Translations under genes and position numbers: made by a program
Assembly: GCA_003952965.2 (NCBI GenBank)
Contig: CM025855.1
Span: 17,434,858-17,498,857, forward strand
From: Morella rubra
Taxonomy: Eukaryota > Streptophyta > Magnoliopsida > Fagales > Myricaceae
DNA: 64,000 bases
Reading direction: 5' to 3'
The notes under the pieces: generated by a model
What the model saw: the letters and a program-made list of their open reading frames with translations, nothing else
Told to the model about the DNA's origin: nothing
Database searches by the model: none
Shown here: in pieces, positions 26,996-40,200 of the stretch
Numbering within the stretch: position 1 is the stretch's first letter
Layout of the letters: every line of letters starts with the position of its first letter

Positions 26996-28312
26996 CCGAT
27001 CGATCGCTAAATGCACACCGATCCATCGGTGTTATCCGTCGTCGTTTGGGTGCACTAACCGATCGATCGTTATATACACCGATCGATCGCTACATTAGTT
27101 TTTCATCTAACCCTCATTTTTTTAAATAATGTGAGTTTAAATGATTAGAAACATAAAATATATATTAACAAAGTATGTTAGGATGTATTTAGATTACATA
27201 AAAACATATCAAGTACATATCATTAATTTTTAAGAAAGCATGTATAAGTTATACATGTTGCAACATAGATGCATTTTTTTTGTGTTAGTATGAGTAAGGT
27301 ATTAAGATGTTAGAAACTAGTGACATAACGCTTATTTAACACATGATTATAATTCATCAGTATGAGGTATGTATTAATATGATATTATAAGTAAATTAAT
27401 TTTAATAATTAAGTCATTTGTTAGGCTAAAAATTGTTTTTTAATAATTAGGTTAACCGATCGATCACTTTATTGGCGATCGATCGGTACGTAACGGTGTC
27501 GTTTAATATTTTGGTACCGATTGATCGTTAATTTTGGGGCTTCATGCGACGTCGTTTTAAATGTAACAACGATCGATCGCTGTTTTGTACCGATCGATCG
27601 TTCTAAAAATTGGGCGGAATTTTAATGCTTGGTTGCGATCGATCACTAATCTTACTGATCGATTGGTGTTTATCGCGCTTGAAATGCCAGGATGCTCTAA
27701 AGCCGTGGGTGAAGCAAAAACACACCCACGGCAAGAGGAAACTAGAGACTCGCGGCAAGGAGCTATTTTTCCCTTCAATTTTGTCAAAATACCGTCCTTT
27801 TAGTTGTGAGAGTGTTTAAAAGTCCTTAAGGTTAAGCCCAAGCTCAAATTCATTGGTTTTTTAACCGGGTGAATATTGAAAAATTTGGGCGACATTTGTG
27901 AGATTTTGGTGTGGATTTGGTTCGTTTTGGTCTACATTTCATGCAAAAGGTAATTGAATCAACCTACACTACGATTTAGGAATGATTTCGTTGGTTATTT
28001 GGTGTTATTTTTATTTGTCTATTTGTGGGTATTGTGGATTGGATTTGTGATGATTAGAGCTTATTAGAGTATTTTTAATATGTATATTAGAATTAGTATT
28101 GCATGAGGATGATTTGTGAGTGTTTTGGGCGTGGATTTGAGTGTGTGGGAGGCTGGCAAGCTGTTTTGTCGATCTGGGTTAGTCACGATCGATCACCAGA
28201 TTCTGACGATCGATCGTGTGTTAGATGGAGGTTCAGCGATCGATCATCTATATAATGACGATCGATCGGTCTTGAAATCCGATCGATCGTCTATAGTATC
28301 GATCGATCGCGG
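26996..28312. repeat. CGATCGATCG palindrome arrays between accessory ORF and TNP2
   Basis: Three blocks of full or near copies: 26996-27090 (4), 27457-27667 (7) and 28185-28310 (6), separated by AT-rich DNA without genes. They lie downstream of the accessory ORF and upstream of TNP2, an unusual internal position for sites that are normally subterminal. Confidence 0.85.
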
Positions 28313-29049
28313 GTTAGGGCAGATTGCAAGTTATTGACCTTGTGTAGCATTTATTCTATTCTCATGTTTTATTATTGAAGTGCTTGAGTTCTGGAAATGA
28401 ATCATGAAGTTTGAGAAGACTGGAGGATGATTATAGGAGTGTTTTTTTAATAGTGATACATGTATAATATTTGAGCTTTATATTGAATGTTTGATTATTG
28501 AAGTGCTTGAGTTCTGGAAATAAATTATGGAGTTTGAGAAGCATGGAGGATGAATATTGGAGTGTTTTTGACTTGTTATGTTTGAGTTTATTTTTGGGAT
28601 ATAATGTGTGTACCCTTAGACCCGTTCAAGGGTTAAGACGCATAAATATGCGTTTATCGCATAATAACCCTTGAATTGTCCACAATATGGACAGTTTGAG
28701 ATTGTGTATTCGTGGTTGGACGAGTTCGGTACTTGTGTCCTGTCCAGTCTTGGAGGAAATTCGGTATCATCTACCTTTTGTCTTCTGGGTATACTACTAG
28801 CATTGGTGTATGACGTCATACAACTATCGTTGATGACGTTTGCCTCCAACGCTGGTGCGTGTACTTGGGGACTGGGGGAGATGCTGCCGAATTTTTTTGA
28901 GGTATGGATGGACACAAGTTGAACTGATGTTCAACTCCGAATGCACAATCTTGAATGGGATAGGACCTATCAGCTGGGCTTAAAGTCAAGTTACAATGAT
29001 TGGGTGTTTATGAATTACTTAATTCGTGTATTTTTTTAGATTGGTGGCG
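28313..29049. other. Spacer upstream of TNP2
   Basis: Non-coding stretch with a short imperfect duplication (TTGAAGTGCTTGAGTTCTGGAAATGAAT at 28374-28401 and a near copy at 28497-28524, described by position because of length). It probably holds the TNP2 leader. Small frames on both strands have no recognisable domain. Confidence 0.4.
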
Positions 29050-31434
29050 ATGGATAAAAGTTGGGTTTACGAGAAAAATCGGTTTGGTGAAAAGTATGCG
29101 GAGGGGGTCCGTGGGTTTGTCAGTATGGCTGCTTGTTGTGTAGACTCTCGGGGTCAGATCAGATGTCCGTGTCGGAAGTGCAGAAATGTAGTGTTTCAAG
29201 TGTTGGATAAAATGGAAGATCATATATACATTAATGGGTTTGATGTGAGCTATAAGTCATGGGTGTTTCATGGGGAGGGTATTCAACTTACTTCAAAGTT
29301 GAGTCAAGAGTCCGGTGCGAGCTTACCATATAGTGATGATGATTTAGAGGGAGATAACTCTGATAGAATGGAGGAAATGTTAATCGATGTTCGTGCCAGA
29401 TTAGATGGTGGGGCGGCAAGGGTTGAAACGGAGAACCCTAATATTAAGGAAACCCCCACTTGGGGACCGAAGGCTTCGACACCACTTAATAAATTATGGG
29501 AAGAGGCAGAACATGAATTGTATCCTGGATGTACAAGTTTAGTAAGTTGTCATTTACGGTCCGGTTGTTGCATGTGAAGTCGGAGAATAAGTTGTCAGTT
29601 AAGGCATTTGATATGGTATTACAATTGATTAAGGAGGCGTTGCCAGAGGGGAGACGTTACCGGGATCGTATTACGAGGCGAAACAATTGCGAAAGGATCT
29701 TGGGTTTAGTTATGATAAAATCCATGCATGTCAGAATGATTGTGTGTTGTTTTGGAAGGAAAACAGTGAGTTAGACAGATGTCTGATATGTGGGGTGTCC
29801 GGTGGAAATTCGAAAATGATTTGCGCAATCGAATTCCTAGAAAAATGTTGCGTCATTTCCCTTTAATCCCTAGACTTAAATGTTTGTTTACCACAAAAGA
29901 TGTAGCAATTGACATGAGATGGCATAAGGAAAAACGGGTCGATGATGGGGAGAGTTTGAGGCATCCTGCAGATTCATTGGTTTGGAAGAATTTTGATAAG
30001 GACCACGATTGGTTTGCTCAAGATGCTTGCTGGACCTACAATACAGATGGATGTATCCAGTTGAACGGTTGATGGGTCGCTCGAAACGGAATGTGAAAAA
30101 TAAGTCTCGTCCCGAAGGGTCGATTGCAGAAGCATATATTGAGAATGAGTGTTCGACATTTTGTTCCCAATACCTCCGAGGGGTCGAAACAGTGTTTAAT
30201 CGTAGAGATCGAAACTACGATTCTGACGGCGATCCCGAGATACCAGAAAGGTCATTGGATGTGTTCACTCAGAGAATTAGATTGCTAGGGCTGAAAAGGA
30301 CATGACATAGACCGAACAGAGTTCAAGAAAGCTCGGTGGTTTGTGCTGAACAATTGCAAAGGCATCAGCAACTACTTAGAGTAAGTAAAATAAAATTTCA
30401 TAGGTTTTCTATAATATACAGTCGTTGATTAACCTTATCATTACAGTGAACACATGGACGAACTTCGCGCGCAAGGAGTTGGTAACATTTCTCGTATGCA
30501 TGAGGAACAATTTCCGGATTGGTTCTTAGGGCGAGTAAGTGTTATTGACAAATAATTCAAATTAATTTCGTGTCTTTGTTTTTAATGACCTTCTAATATA
30601 TTGTTGTAGGTTCAAAAATTACGTTCTCAAAATCCATGTACATCGATCGATGAATTGTATTCATTGGCACGTGGGCCTGATACACGAGTGATGCGTTATT
30701 CTGCATGTGTTATGAACGGATGTAGATATCATACAGTACAACGGGAAGAACGTCGGAGAACTCAGAACAGTGGTATTGTAGTACCGGGATCACATGAGGG
30801 AAATCCAATAGAATTTTATGGAGGCTTGTAGACATTTATGCCATGCAATACTTGGGGAAATACTGTATATTTGTTTAAGTGTGATTGGTGGGACGTCGGA
30901 GATCACCGTGGAATTCGTATCGACGAGAACTTTAAGAGCATAAACACTTCCCGACTGTGGTACTTAGAAGATCCATTTGTTTTGGCTAATCAAGCAAGTC
31001 AAGTGTTTTATCTAGTTGATAATCTGCATGGACCTACATGGCGAGTCGTGCAGAAGTTGTCGTGTAGAAATGCATATGACATTCCCGGCCTGGATCCGGA
31101 TGGTGAAGTTGATGTAAACGTTGAATCGGGAGCAGCCATCGCGAATGAAGCGTATCAAGAGGACGATGCCATTGACTTGTTTATAGACTTCCGACAGTTT
31201 AACCTTAATCCACTACGGAGGGATGACGTTACGCCAAACGTTATCCAAGCTTCTGAGGCAATTGATCGGCGGAAAAAAAGACGTATAGATAGTAATGATG
31301 TTTCGGAGGGGGATGAAGCAGAAATTGAAGAGAATACCGAAGAAAGTGGGGACGAAGATTCGTTCGAAAGTGATAGCGACTCTACTGAGGATGAGGCATC
31401 GGGCGATAACGTGCAAGAATCAGATTCTGATTAA
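29050..31434 (+). pseudogene. TNP2-like CACTA transposase, catalytic region deleted
   Basis: The ATG at 29050 opens a transposase-associated N-terminal domain (MDKSWVYE, CPCRKC, INGFDVSYKSWVFHGE). TNP2 follows in changing frames: KLSVKAFDMVLQLIKEALPEG, the HACQNDCVLFWKE block, then RKMLRHFPLIPRLKCLF and MRWHKEKR (to about 29960). At about 30040 the sequence jumps directly to the end of DUF4218 (YPVERLMGRSKRNVKNKSRPEGSIAEAYI), so the transposase core is missing. Introns 30381-30446 and 30535-30609 have good splice sites. A DUF4216 domain (KCDWWDVG, DPFVLANQASQVFY) and an acidic tail end at 31434. In the family this protein cuts the element ends. Here it is inactive. Confidence 0.88.
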
Positions 31435-31556
31435 TAATTTCTTTCATGTATATTTTCTTTCTAATGTTGATGTTTGCTGAACTATTTTTACTGTTACTGT
31501 CTCGTTTACCATATCTTTATCGTTTATTTTGTTATGTCACAGCTTCTACGGTGAAA

Positions 31557-33264
31557 TGAAGCGTGGACGAGAATTTCCTTCAGTTACTTCTGGACAGTTG
31601 CATAGTATGAGTCCGATCCCGAGTCCTACCCCGAGCGCTCCTTCTCCGAGAGTGAATGAAGGCATGAGTCAAGGCACGCCAGCTTGTCCTAGTAGTTGTG
31701 CATGTAAGAAATTATTCTAAGTTATATTTCAATTTTTTTAAGTTAACCGACCGACTAACTTTGTTAATTTTATTTTATGTAGCGACATCAGCTTCTAAAC
31801 GTGGGCGAGGTAGGACACGTGGGTCAGTTTGGAGAAGAGTCTTGGGTCCGGGTCCGGGTCCGGGAAACTATCGGTGCATATCCCGGAGGGAGAGTGTGGA
31901 GGAGTGTCTTCCATTGCTGCCACCTATCGACGAAGATTGGAATGTTGGTCCGAGGGCTGATTCCGATCTCAGTTAACAAGTGGGTCGATGTTCCTGCAGA
32001 AGTGAAGGAGTACATTATGGATCGGGTGTTGGTATGATTAAACTTCGTAAACATAGAATTTTTGGTGGAGCATTTCGTTTATCATTGTAATATTGTATGT
32101 TTTGGTACTTATGCAGGACCACTTCGACCTTGACTACACCCCCCATTTCGGTGGTCGAGACTATGATGACGGCACGTCGAACGCACCGCAACGAATGCAT
32201 GCGTATTTTAAGAAGTTCCCGAGTAAAGAGGCGGCGTTGCTGAAGCCGCACCCTGATACCACAGAAGAACAGTGGAAGGAGTTATGCGATCTGTTCACCA
32301 GCGAAGCATTTATGGTACGTGATTACAAAAACTCGTTGCTTAAATATTACATTCTTTTAATATTTAATTACTTAAAATATCGCAGAAACGAAGCGAGCAA
32401 AATAAGAAAGACTGTGAACCACGCTGCTGGTTCGCGCTCGTTCCAGCGCACACGAGCTTGCATGGTAAGTTAACAACTAAATCTTAGACTTTATTGATAT
32501 TGTTTGTCAATAACTTTATGCTATTGTCATGTAGAAAAATCAAGAAAGCGGCAATATCAATCCTGCAGAGCTGTATAAAAAGAATTATACAAACAAAGAT
32601 GGGATTTGGACCTCAGAAGGAGCGAGAGAAATTTATGTAAGTCGCTTTCATTTTAATCTACTTTATGTAATTTATGTATAGTTATCTACTTTAATGTTTC
32701 TGGTAATTATTGTCATTTTTTCAGGAACGGATGGATGCCTTCCAGCGTCAGTGTGATTTAGAAGGGAAGACTTACACCGAAATTGAAGTATATTCCGAGA
32801 TATTGGGCAAGAAGTCGGGATATGTTCGGGGATTAGGACGGGTGGTTAAGCCTCCGCCTTCATCAACTTTGACTACACAGTCTTCTGATCTACAGCACCA
32901 GCTAGCAAAGGCAAGGGATGAGATAGAGGCGATGAGAGCTGCTAGAGAAAAAGACTTGCAAGAATTTGCGAAGAAGCAAGCTGAGATGGAGGCCACGCTG
33001 AGGGACCACCGTGAGGAGCAGCGGGTGGAGCAGGAGCGCATCCGGTTGGAGCAGGAGGAGCGCATGAAAAGGGAGCAAGAGCGCATGCGAGTGGAGCACG
33101 AGGAGCGCATGCAAAAGGAACAAGAGCGCATGCGAAAGGAGCAAGAGCGCTTACGGGCAGAAATATCGAAGGAACTGGAGAAGAAAATGTCCTCTGTAAT
33201 GGAGAAGAAAATGAGCGACATGTCAAAGCGACTATTCAGCCAGTTTGGGGGTTCAAAAAGGTAG
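31557..33264 (+). CDS. TNPA-like transposase (Transposase_24) with C-terminal coiled coil
   Basis: Likely ATG at 31557 (MKRGREFPSV). Exons can be traced through GT/AG introns: a Pro/Ser-rich N-terminus; KRGRGRTRG (about 31795); VNKWVDVPAEVKEYI to about 32030; DHFDLDYTPHF to about 32310; a block with AGSRSFQRTRACM at about 32385-32465; NPAELYKKNYTNKDG at about 32537-32638; and a last exon from about 32725. The last exon carries YTEIEVYSEILGKKSGYVRGLGR, the Transposase_24/Ptta core, then a Glu/Arg-rich coiled coil with repeated QERMR and EERM heptads, ending at the TAG at 33262-33264. In En/Spm, TNPA binds the subterminal repeats and can act as activator. Here the obvious target is the CGATCGATCG array. 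The second exon appears to need a frame change near 31860-31980, so integrity is uncertain. Confidence 0.75.
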
Positions 33265-33454
33265 ATGCATGTATATTGTAATAACTTTTTAATTATGTAT
33301 TATTACGATATTATTTTCGATTTAATTATGGATCACTATATGTTATTATTGATGTTTATTAATGTGAGTATTGTATTATTATTATAAAATGTACGTGTTA
33401 TATAATATTTTCTATTATTATTGTTTAAAAAAAAAAAAAATGATTGTTACCACC

Positions 33455-33985
33455 GTTCGATCGGCATATTCAGCGATCGATCGTTGTTGTTCAACCGATC
33501 GATCGTCAATACAACTGTTCGATCGCTAATATTAAAACGACAAAATTACTGATCGATCAGTAAAATAAACGATCGATCGTCTATGTGCAAGCGATCAGTC
33601 GTACTATAAGCGACCGATCGGTGTAGAAATAGACGATCGATTCTCCTACAAAACTGATCGATTGTCAAATATCACCGATCAATCGGTTCATAAATCACTT
33701 TATCACTGCATTAAATGACCGATCGTCCATGGCATAACGATCGATCGTTATACTTAAGTGATCGATCGCTTATATAAAGCGTCCGATCGTCGTTGCTGAA
33801 GCGATCGATCGTCTATTTCTTACCGTGCGATCGTTTAAATGTGTCGATCAATCACCAATACATAACCGATCAATCGTCAATACGTACCGTTCGATCATCT
33901 CAAATGTATACCGATCGATCGCCTTTCCAATCGATCCATCACTTCGTTTTCACCGACCGATCGTCACAAGTTCGATCGATCAGTA
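33455..33985. repeat. CGATCGATCG palindrome array, 3' subterminal
   Basis: About twenty full or degenerate copies in 530 bases, with variants such as CGATCAATCG, CGACCGATCG and CGTTCGATCG. More diverged than the 5' and internal blocks. It lies directly inside the GTGACGAAA terminal repeats. Confidence 0.85.
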
Positions 33986-34189
33986 AATTTAGTGACGAAA
34001 AATTTCCGTCACTAAAAACTTTTTCGTGACGAAATTCGGGTTTCGTCACGAAATACATTTCATTTCGTGACGCTCATTCGCTGACGGAGCTCGTGACGAA
34101 AATATTTCGTCACTAATACTTTTAGTGATTAAATATTGACTTTTAGTGACAAAAATTTTTGTCACTAAAAGTCAATTTTTTTTCTAGTG

Positions 34190-35418
34190 TGGTCTTGTTG
34201 CAATAATCTACCTTCTTCTATGTCTCCACACAGGCCCTCTATGGGCTGAAAACACTCTTGACGCTCAACTTCAAAAGTGACATTATTTTAGCAATCCTAT
34301 TCCATTACCCTCTTTCTCCCTTATAGGTATTAATATCTACTCCATCATTAACGAGAGAACTGGAACCAGGGACGGAGCCCCGGCCCCCGAAATCAGTGGG
34401 GAAAAAAAAATCTTTTGGCATGAATAGAAGACCACCATAGCGATTTTCCACAAATAAAATAAACCTTTAGACCCGAGAAAAGGAACGTTAAAGGAAAGAC
34501 ACAGCTCCTGGGCAATTTTTTAAAACTTCTCATAAATTATGTAGAATTAATATGAAGTTGTGAGAACTCTTCAATGGCCGAAAAGATGAGTGGAGATGGT
34601 ATTGGAATTTGTAGAATAGAATTCTCTAAATTATTAGTTCTATTGAGGCTCTTAGGTTGTGAAATTTATATTCGACACTCTCCTAGTGCGATTCACCATT
34701 AGGCTCAAAGTGATGGTGAAAGTAATGGTGAATTCTAGATTAAAGTACGTGTAACAACCCCATGATCTATATTTTGGTATAAGTTAGGTATACTGAAAAT
34801 CCTTCAACTATGTAAATTAGTTTATGAGAATTTATTTTATGTATATAAATAAATGTTGCTAACATCACTGTTAGAGCCGGGTTAAATTGTTCTCATGCAA
34901 TTTTCTTTTGAAAAGAAAATTAATTCTTGGTTGAGAATTTTGATTTCTTGAATTGTTTGTGCGTGTTTCTGTTTTGCAAAAAATCTTGCGGATGGATGCA
35001 TTTGCTTTGAGCTCACATAGGAGTAGGACAGCATATGGGACAGCATCGAGCATTTACGTGATGTGCACAAGGGTGGTGTTCATGAAAGTTTTACTTGCAA
35101 AAAATTTACCTACTGATTCTCAGATTAACATCTTCAACCTTCAAGAATAATAATCTTCTTCATCTTGTTCTCTGCTTATTCTTTAATTTTCAGTTCTTGT
35201 TGATCTCACAATCTTGAATCTTCTTGATTTCAAAATTAAGCAAGTCAAATGTTCTGCCTCCTTCCTTTCCATACCTCATAGGGTTTATAGTCGAAGTTAT
35301 GATGGACAACCCAGACTAACTATGTTATAGTTAATCTTTGAATAGAAACCTTAGTTGTGATATGGTGAGGGATCATCTGTATCAGCTCTTCGTCTTTCTT
35401 CCATTGCTGCTCTTCATC
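34190..35418. other. Interval between the two CACTA elements
   Basis: No gene seen. It includes AT-rich DNA and an unidentified stretch at 34750-35350. The 3' terminus of CACTA2 (minus strand) should lie here or near, but no end matching its right terminus was found. Confidence 0.45.
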
Positions 35419-37000
35419 TCATGCTCTCCATCTGATATCTGACCGCTTGACCAGAAGCGCTTCAAATTTCATATTTCTAGCCCTCATCTCCTCAATCTCT
35501 AATCTGGCCTCCTCCAATCTTCGGGACAAATCAACGGGCGCTCTTGATGAAGATGATCCAACAGACCGTACTAAACAGCCTAAACCTCGCACGTAACCTA
35601 CTTTCGTCCCCAACACCTCAGCGAAAATCTCCACTTCGGTGTATGACTTCCCTCTGACTCGTGCTACAATTGTAACGCCTTTATTTTTTCTTACAAAATT
35701 AGAAAAGAAGACAAAATTAGCATATATGAAACATAAACGCATACAAATGCATCATTAAATCTAACGTTACAACGTACAAAATTTTCTCGTGCATCTTCTG
35801 ATGTCCACATGCCATCCTTATTAGTATGCGTCGTTTTATACAACAACGTAGGACTAATCTCATCAGATTTTGGATTTTTTTGTACATGAAAAGAAATACC
35901 TAAGTCATTTATTTAAATAATAAATAATATAAATATAAATTTATTACTTACTTTACTAACAACGCTCTCGCACGTTGGAACGACCTCGCTCCCGATATGT
36001 GTACAATCTTCAGCTTAACTCTATTCTCCTTGTTGATTGCACTCCTCCTCTGCATTGTACATTTATAGTTGTTACCAAAATTAATAATAAAATAAAATAA
36101 ACGTTCAGGAATAAAAATGTTTAACCTGAAATTCCTCGCTCTGAATAAATCACAAACACGAATCCATTCTTCTTTGTTCATATCGGGATACAGGTGCTCT
36201 AACGCCTCTTCTTTGGAATTGAACACCGAGTAATGCTGGAACATTCTATTTCTGTGCATCCTACGCTGTGGTCATTGTAGACGTCATAGTGATGCGATCC
36301 TCGGTTCGGTTGTAATCTAGTTGGAAGTGATTCTTAACATATATAATAGTAGTACGTATAAAAGTTTCAATAATTAAAATTTAATAATTATACTTATCAA
36401 CACTTAGTTCATCACGTACAATTTAACCTCGTCGGGGACCGTCCTTACTTGTCTCAAATGGGACATGTTGTTAAACGAGCGCACCAATATGACTCGAGAG
36501 CAATAAGGACGCCTTCACTCATCACTGTTCTGTCGTTCATTAGAGAATGGACAGTCAGCTTTCCTCAGGTGCGAGCCTTGAGTAAGGCAATCCGCTACTA
36601 CTTGAACGTGTCTGATTCTGGACGTCGCTACAAATGAAGAATAATAATTTAAAATTCAGTTAAGCATAGAAATTTAAAAGTCATAATATTTAATCAAGAT
36701 TGATGGGGTAAAATACTTACACGCATAACTACTTTGGGTGCCTATTGGACTGGCTGTGGTAAGAGATGGTAATTCGTTCCTATCCCTAAGTGAAGGACCT
36801 GACACTGCTAGTGTACCGAGACTACTCTCAGCTCGAACTGATGAATCGCACAAAAGACGTTCCAAATAAATCAATATTAGAGAAAAAAAACACAATGAAT
36901 TATGTTACTCAAAATGAATATAAAATAGAAAAATGCAAAGTAAATTGAAGATAAAGTTACTTTAGTCTCGGAGTCATATTCTTCATAATCACTACAATTT
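35419..37000 (-). pseudogene. TNPA-like (Transposase_24) remnant of CACTA2
   Basis: On the minus strand: a Ser-rich N-terminal exon (about 36840-36720, SSLGTLAVSGPSLRDRNELPS), a VPDEVKLYVMDEL fragment near 36430-36400 comparable to VPAEVKEYIMDRVL in CACTA1, then NRMFQHYSVFNSKEEALEHLYPD (36259-36120), an SGARSFQRARALL block (about 36010-35955), and SYTEVEIFAEVLGTKVGYVRGLG followed by a short coiled coil (35742-35419). Order and splice points match the CACTA1 TNPA gene. The coiled coil is much shorter, and stops interrupt several parts. Confidence 0.75.
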
Positions 37001-37207
37001 TCACTGAATGATTTTGAGGAATCATCGCTTCCTTCTACTTCACGCTGTTGTGGAACACCTCATCGGTTACCGGCACATAAGCCTCGATGTCATTTCTAGT
37101 CAATGGGATCATGTAAAATGAGCTAAAGTCCACAAAAACTCAATAGACTCATTCTCCTAGTATGATTCTCAGTTTGACGATCCTTCTCCATCTTCACTAG
37201 CTTCCTC

Positions 37208-40200
37208 CTAAATAAGTGGAATATCATATGTGTTCCTAGGGGTAATCTTTTGAACAATCTTCCAGTGACCGCCCAACTTCATATCATCGATATAAAATAC
37301 TTGATTCCTCTGAGAAGCTAGCACGAATGGGTCGTCTTTGAACCACTTTCGGGATGTGTTAATACTAACAAACCGACTTTTATCAAGACCTAAGTTTTGA
37401 GTACTCAAGTCAAACAGTCACATTTGAGTAAATAAATTAAAGTCCCCTGCAAATAACGCAACGCATAAATATCACACCTGGGTAAAAATCAACATCTTCC
37501 CCATCATGGTCCCAGAACAACCACACCACTATTCTGAGTGTTACAAAACTGTTCACGAAAGACCATGTGAAACTTAACTCATTCACTACACACCCAGAAT
37601 AACAATGTGCCCGCTGATCCGGACCGGATGCTAATGCATACAAATCATGGACACCGAGCCCGGATTTTCATTGCGTATAGTTTGAATCTAAAATAGTAAA
37701 CACGTGTTAAGTTTGAATCTAAAAAAATGATCAATTAAAATTAAACATATAATAGAGACAAAATTAAATAAATACTCGATTTCTAAACCATAACGAAAAT
37801 CCTTCTTCGTGCCTCTTATCAACATTTATTGGTGATTGTCTCATTATCTCTTCCAAGTGCTCGCTATAAAGAAATAAGATATTTTATAATAAATTAAAAT
37901 ATAATGAACTGATAAGTGTTTAAATGAGCAAATATTCTTATAAGCGCTTACTCTATATGTTGGCTGATTTCTGAACAGTTTTTGAGTACATATCACTGCA
38001 CTTTTGTAAATTCATTTCTATTTAAATCTTGACCTCTATCAGCTCCTAGCGGTTGAACATTTTGAGTAAATACAGAAAAATTGACAACTTCGATCATCCA
38101 TGTCGACATAATTTTGGTCTTTTCTATTAAATCTCGTCTCAACGTACAAGATACATTGAGCAAAAAGTTAGACATTCATTTAACAAATAATTCTCTACTA
38201 TGGAGCCTTCACACCGTGCCTGTTCTTAACGAAATGCTTCATCTTTCCCATATACCTCTCCATTAGATACATGCACCGAAATTGAACTAGACCCCAAAGT
38301 TTCAACTCTCGAGGTAAATGAACTGCTAAATGAACCATAATAGTAAAAAATGGTGGAAGAAAAATGCCTTCCAACTTGCAAAGAATCATTCCGATGTCCT
38401 TCTCCAACTGGTCCACAACGTCTAAACGTATTGTTCTTGAGCACAAGTCTCTGAAGAATAAACTCAACTCAGTCAACGCTGTACATACTTCGTTTCCTAA
38501 CAACCTCTGTATCATTACCAGTAATAGTCGTTGTAACAAGATGTGTGAGTCGTGACTCTTCATATTCATTCTCTTCTTTCATATTCTTTCATATTCATGC
38601 ACCGAGATATGTTAGAGGCATATCATCCGAAAACTTGACACCCTTTAGCCATTCACAACACTTCTTACTTTCATCTTCATTAAAGTAAACAATGTTTGAG
38701 GCATCACCTTTTGCGGACCTCAAACTACTCCTTCAAACATTCTATAATTGGAAATTCTTACACCGAGTTCGTTATCCACCGTGTAATTCTTAAACGGGGC
38801 TAAGGCTACTAAATGAATGCATGGACATAACAACAAAAATGGACGTACATAACCTCTCTTACATATTTCATCATTTTTCTGAATAATAGTCCAGACGTAA
38901 ATAATGCTTGAGGCATCACCTTTTGCGGACCTCAAAATGCAACTCAAAGCAATTCCCTTGGATCACATTCTATAATATGGATATTCAAGTTCATTATTTT
39001 CATTGCGTATAGTTTGAATCTAACATAGTAAACACTTGTTAAGTTTGAATATAAAAAAAATGATCAATTAAAATTAAACATATAATAGAGACAAAATTAA
39101 ATAAATACTCGATTTCTAAACCATAACGAAAATCCTTCTTCGTGCCTCTTATCAACATTTATTGGTGATTGTCTCATTATCTCTTCCAAGTGCTCGCTAT
39201 AAAGAAATAAAATATTTTATAATAAATTAAAATATAATGAACTGATAAGTGTTTAAATGAGCAAATATTCTTATAAGCGCTTACTCTATATGTTGGCTGA
39301 TTTCTGAACAGTTTTTGAGTACATACCACTGCACTTTTGTAAATTCATTTCTATTTAAATCTTGACCTCTATCAGCTCCTAGCGGTTGAACATTTTGAGT
39401 AAACACAAAAAAATGACAACTTCGATCATCCATGTCGACATAATTTTGGTCTTTTCTATTAAATCTCGTCTCAACCGTACCAAGATACATTGAGCAAAAA
39501 GTTAGACATTCATTTAACAAATAATTCTCTGCTATGGAGCCTCACACCGTGCCCTGTTCTTAACGAAACACTTCATCTTTCCCATATACCTCTCCATTGG
39601 ATACATCCACCGAAATTGAACTAGACCCCAAAGTTTCAACTCCGAGGTAAATGAACTGCTAAATGAACCATAATAGTAAAAAATGATGGAAGAAAAATGC
39701 CTTCCAACTTGCAAAGAATCATTCCGATGTCCTTCTCTAAACAACGTCTAAACTTATTGTTCTTGAGCACAAGTCTCTAAAGAATAAGCTCAACTCAGTC
39801 AACGTTGTACATACTTGTTTCCTAACAACCTCGTGTATCATTACCAGTAATAGTCGTTGTAACAAGATGTGTGAGTCGTGACTCTTCATACCCATTATTT
39901 TCTCTTCTTTCATATTCTTTCATATTCATGCACCGAGATATGTTAGAGGCATATCTATCCGAAAACTTGACACCCTTTAGCCATTCATAACACTTCTTAC
40001 TTTCATCATTCATTAAAGTAAACAATGTTTGAGGCATCACCTTTTGCGGACCTCAAACCTACAAATGCAACTCCTTTCAAACATTCTATAATATGGATAA
40101 TTCAAGAATTACACCGAGTTCATTATCGACTCCGTGTAATTCTTAAACGGGCTAAGGCTACTAAATGAATGCATGGACATAACAACAAAAATCTTTTGGA

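Larger units (their letters stand above)
23956..34189 (+). mobile_element. CACTA (En/Spm) transposon, CACTA1, complete ends
   Basis: The left end is CACTACAACAAAA and the right end is the complement of CACACTAGAAAAAA. Both continue into a shared TTGACTTTTAGTGAC stretch. A three-base direct repeat TGG flanks the 10,234-bp element (23953-23955 and 34190-34192), as expected for CACTA. Inside, in order, are 5' subterminal palindrome arrays, an accessory ORF, more arrays, TNP2 remnants, a TNPA-like gene and a 3' array. The catalytic part of TNP2 is deleted, so it can move only if helped in trans. Confidence 0.93.

Noticed and set aside
24171..28312. Regularly spaced short palindromes look like a CRISPR-type array
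   Set aside because: Repeats are 10 bases and degenerate, spacers vary in length, the context is a eukaryotic CACTA transposon, and no cas-like gene is present.
30645..30653. CATCGATCGATG inside the TNP2 exon as another array member
   Set aside because: Single occurrence within coding sequence, without neighbours at array spacing; probably chance.
32772..33226. Antisense frames of 80-149 codons, Ser/Cys/Ala/Leu-rich
   Set aside because: They are shadows of the Glu/Arg heptad repeats of the TNPA-like coiled coil on the plus strand.
34750..35350. Possible solo LTR between the CACTA elements (starts TGTAACAACCCC)
   Set aside because: No matching second end, primer site or target duplication could be found.
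36449..36637. Plus-strand frame of 62 codons in CACTA2
   Set aside because: Shadow of TNPA exons and intron on the minus strand.
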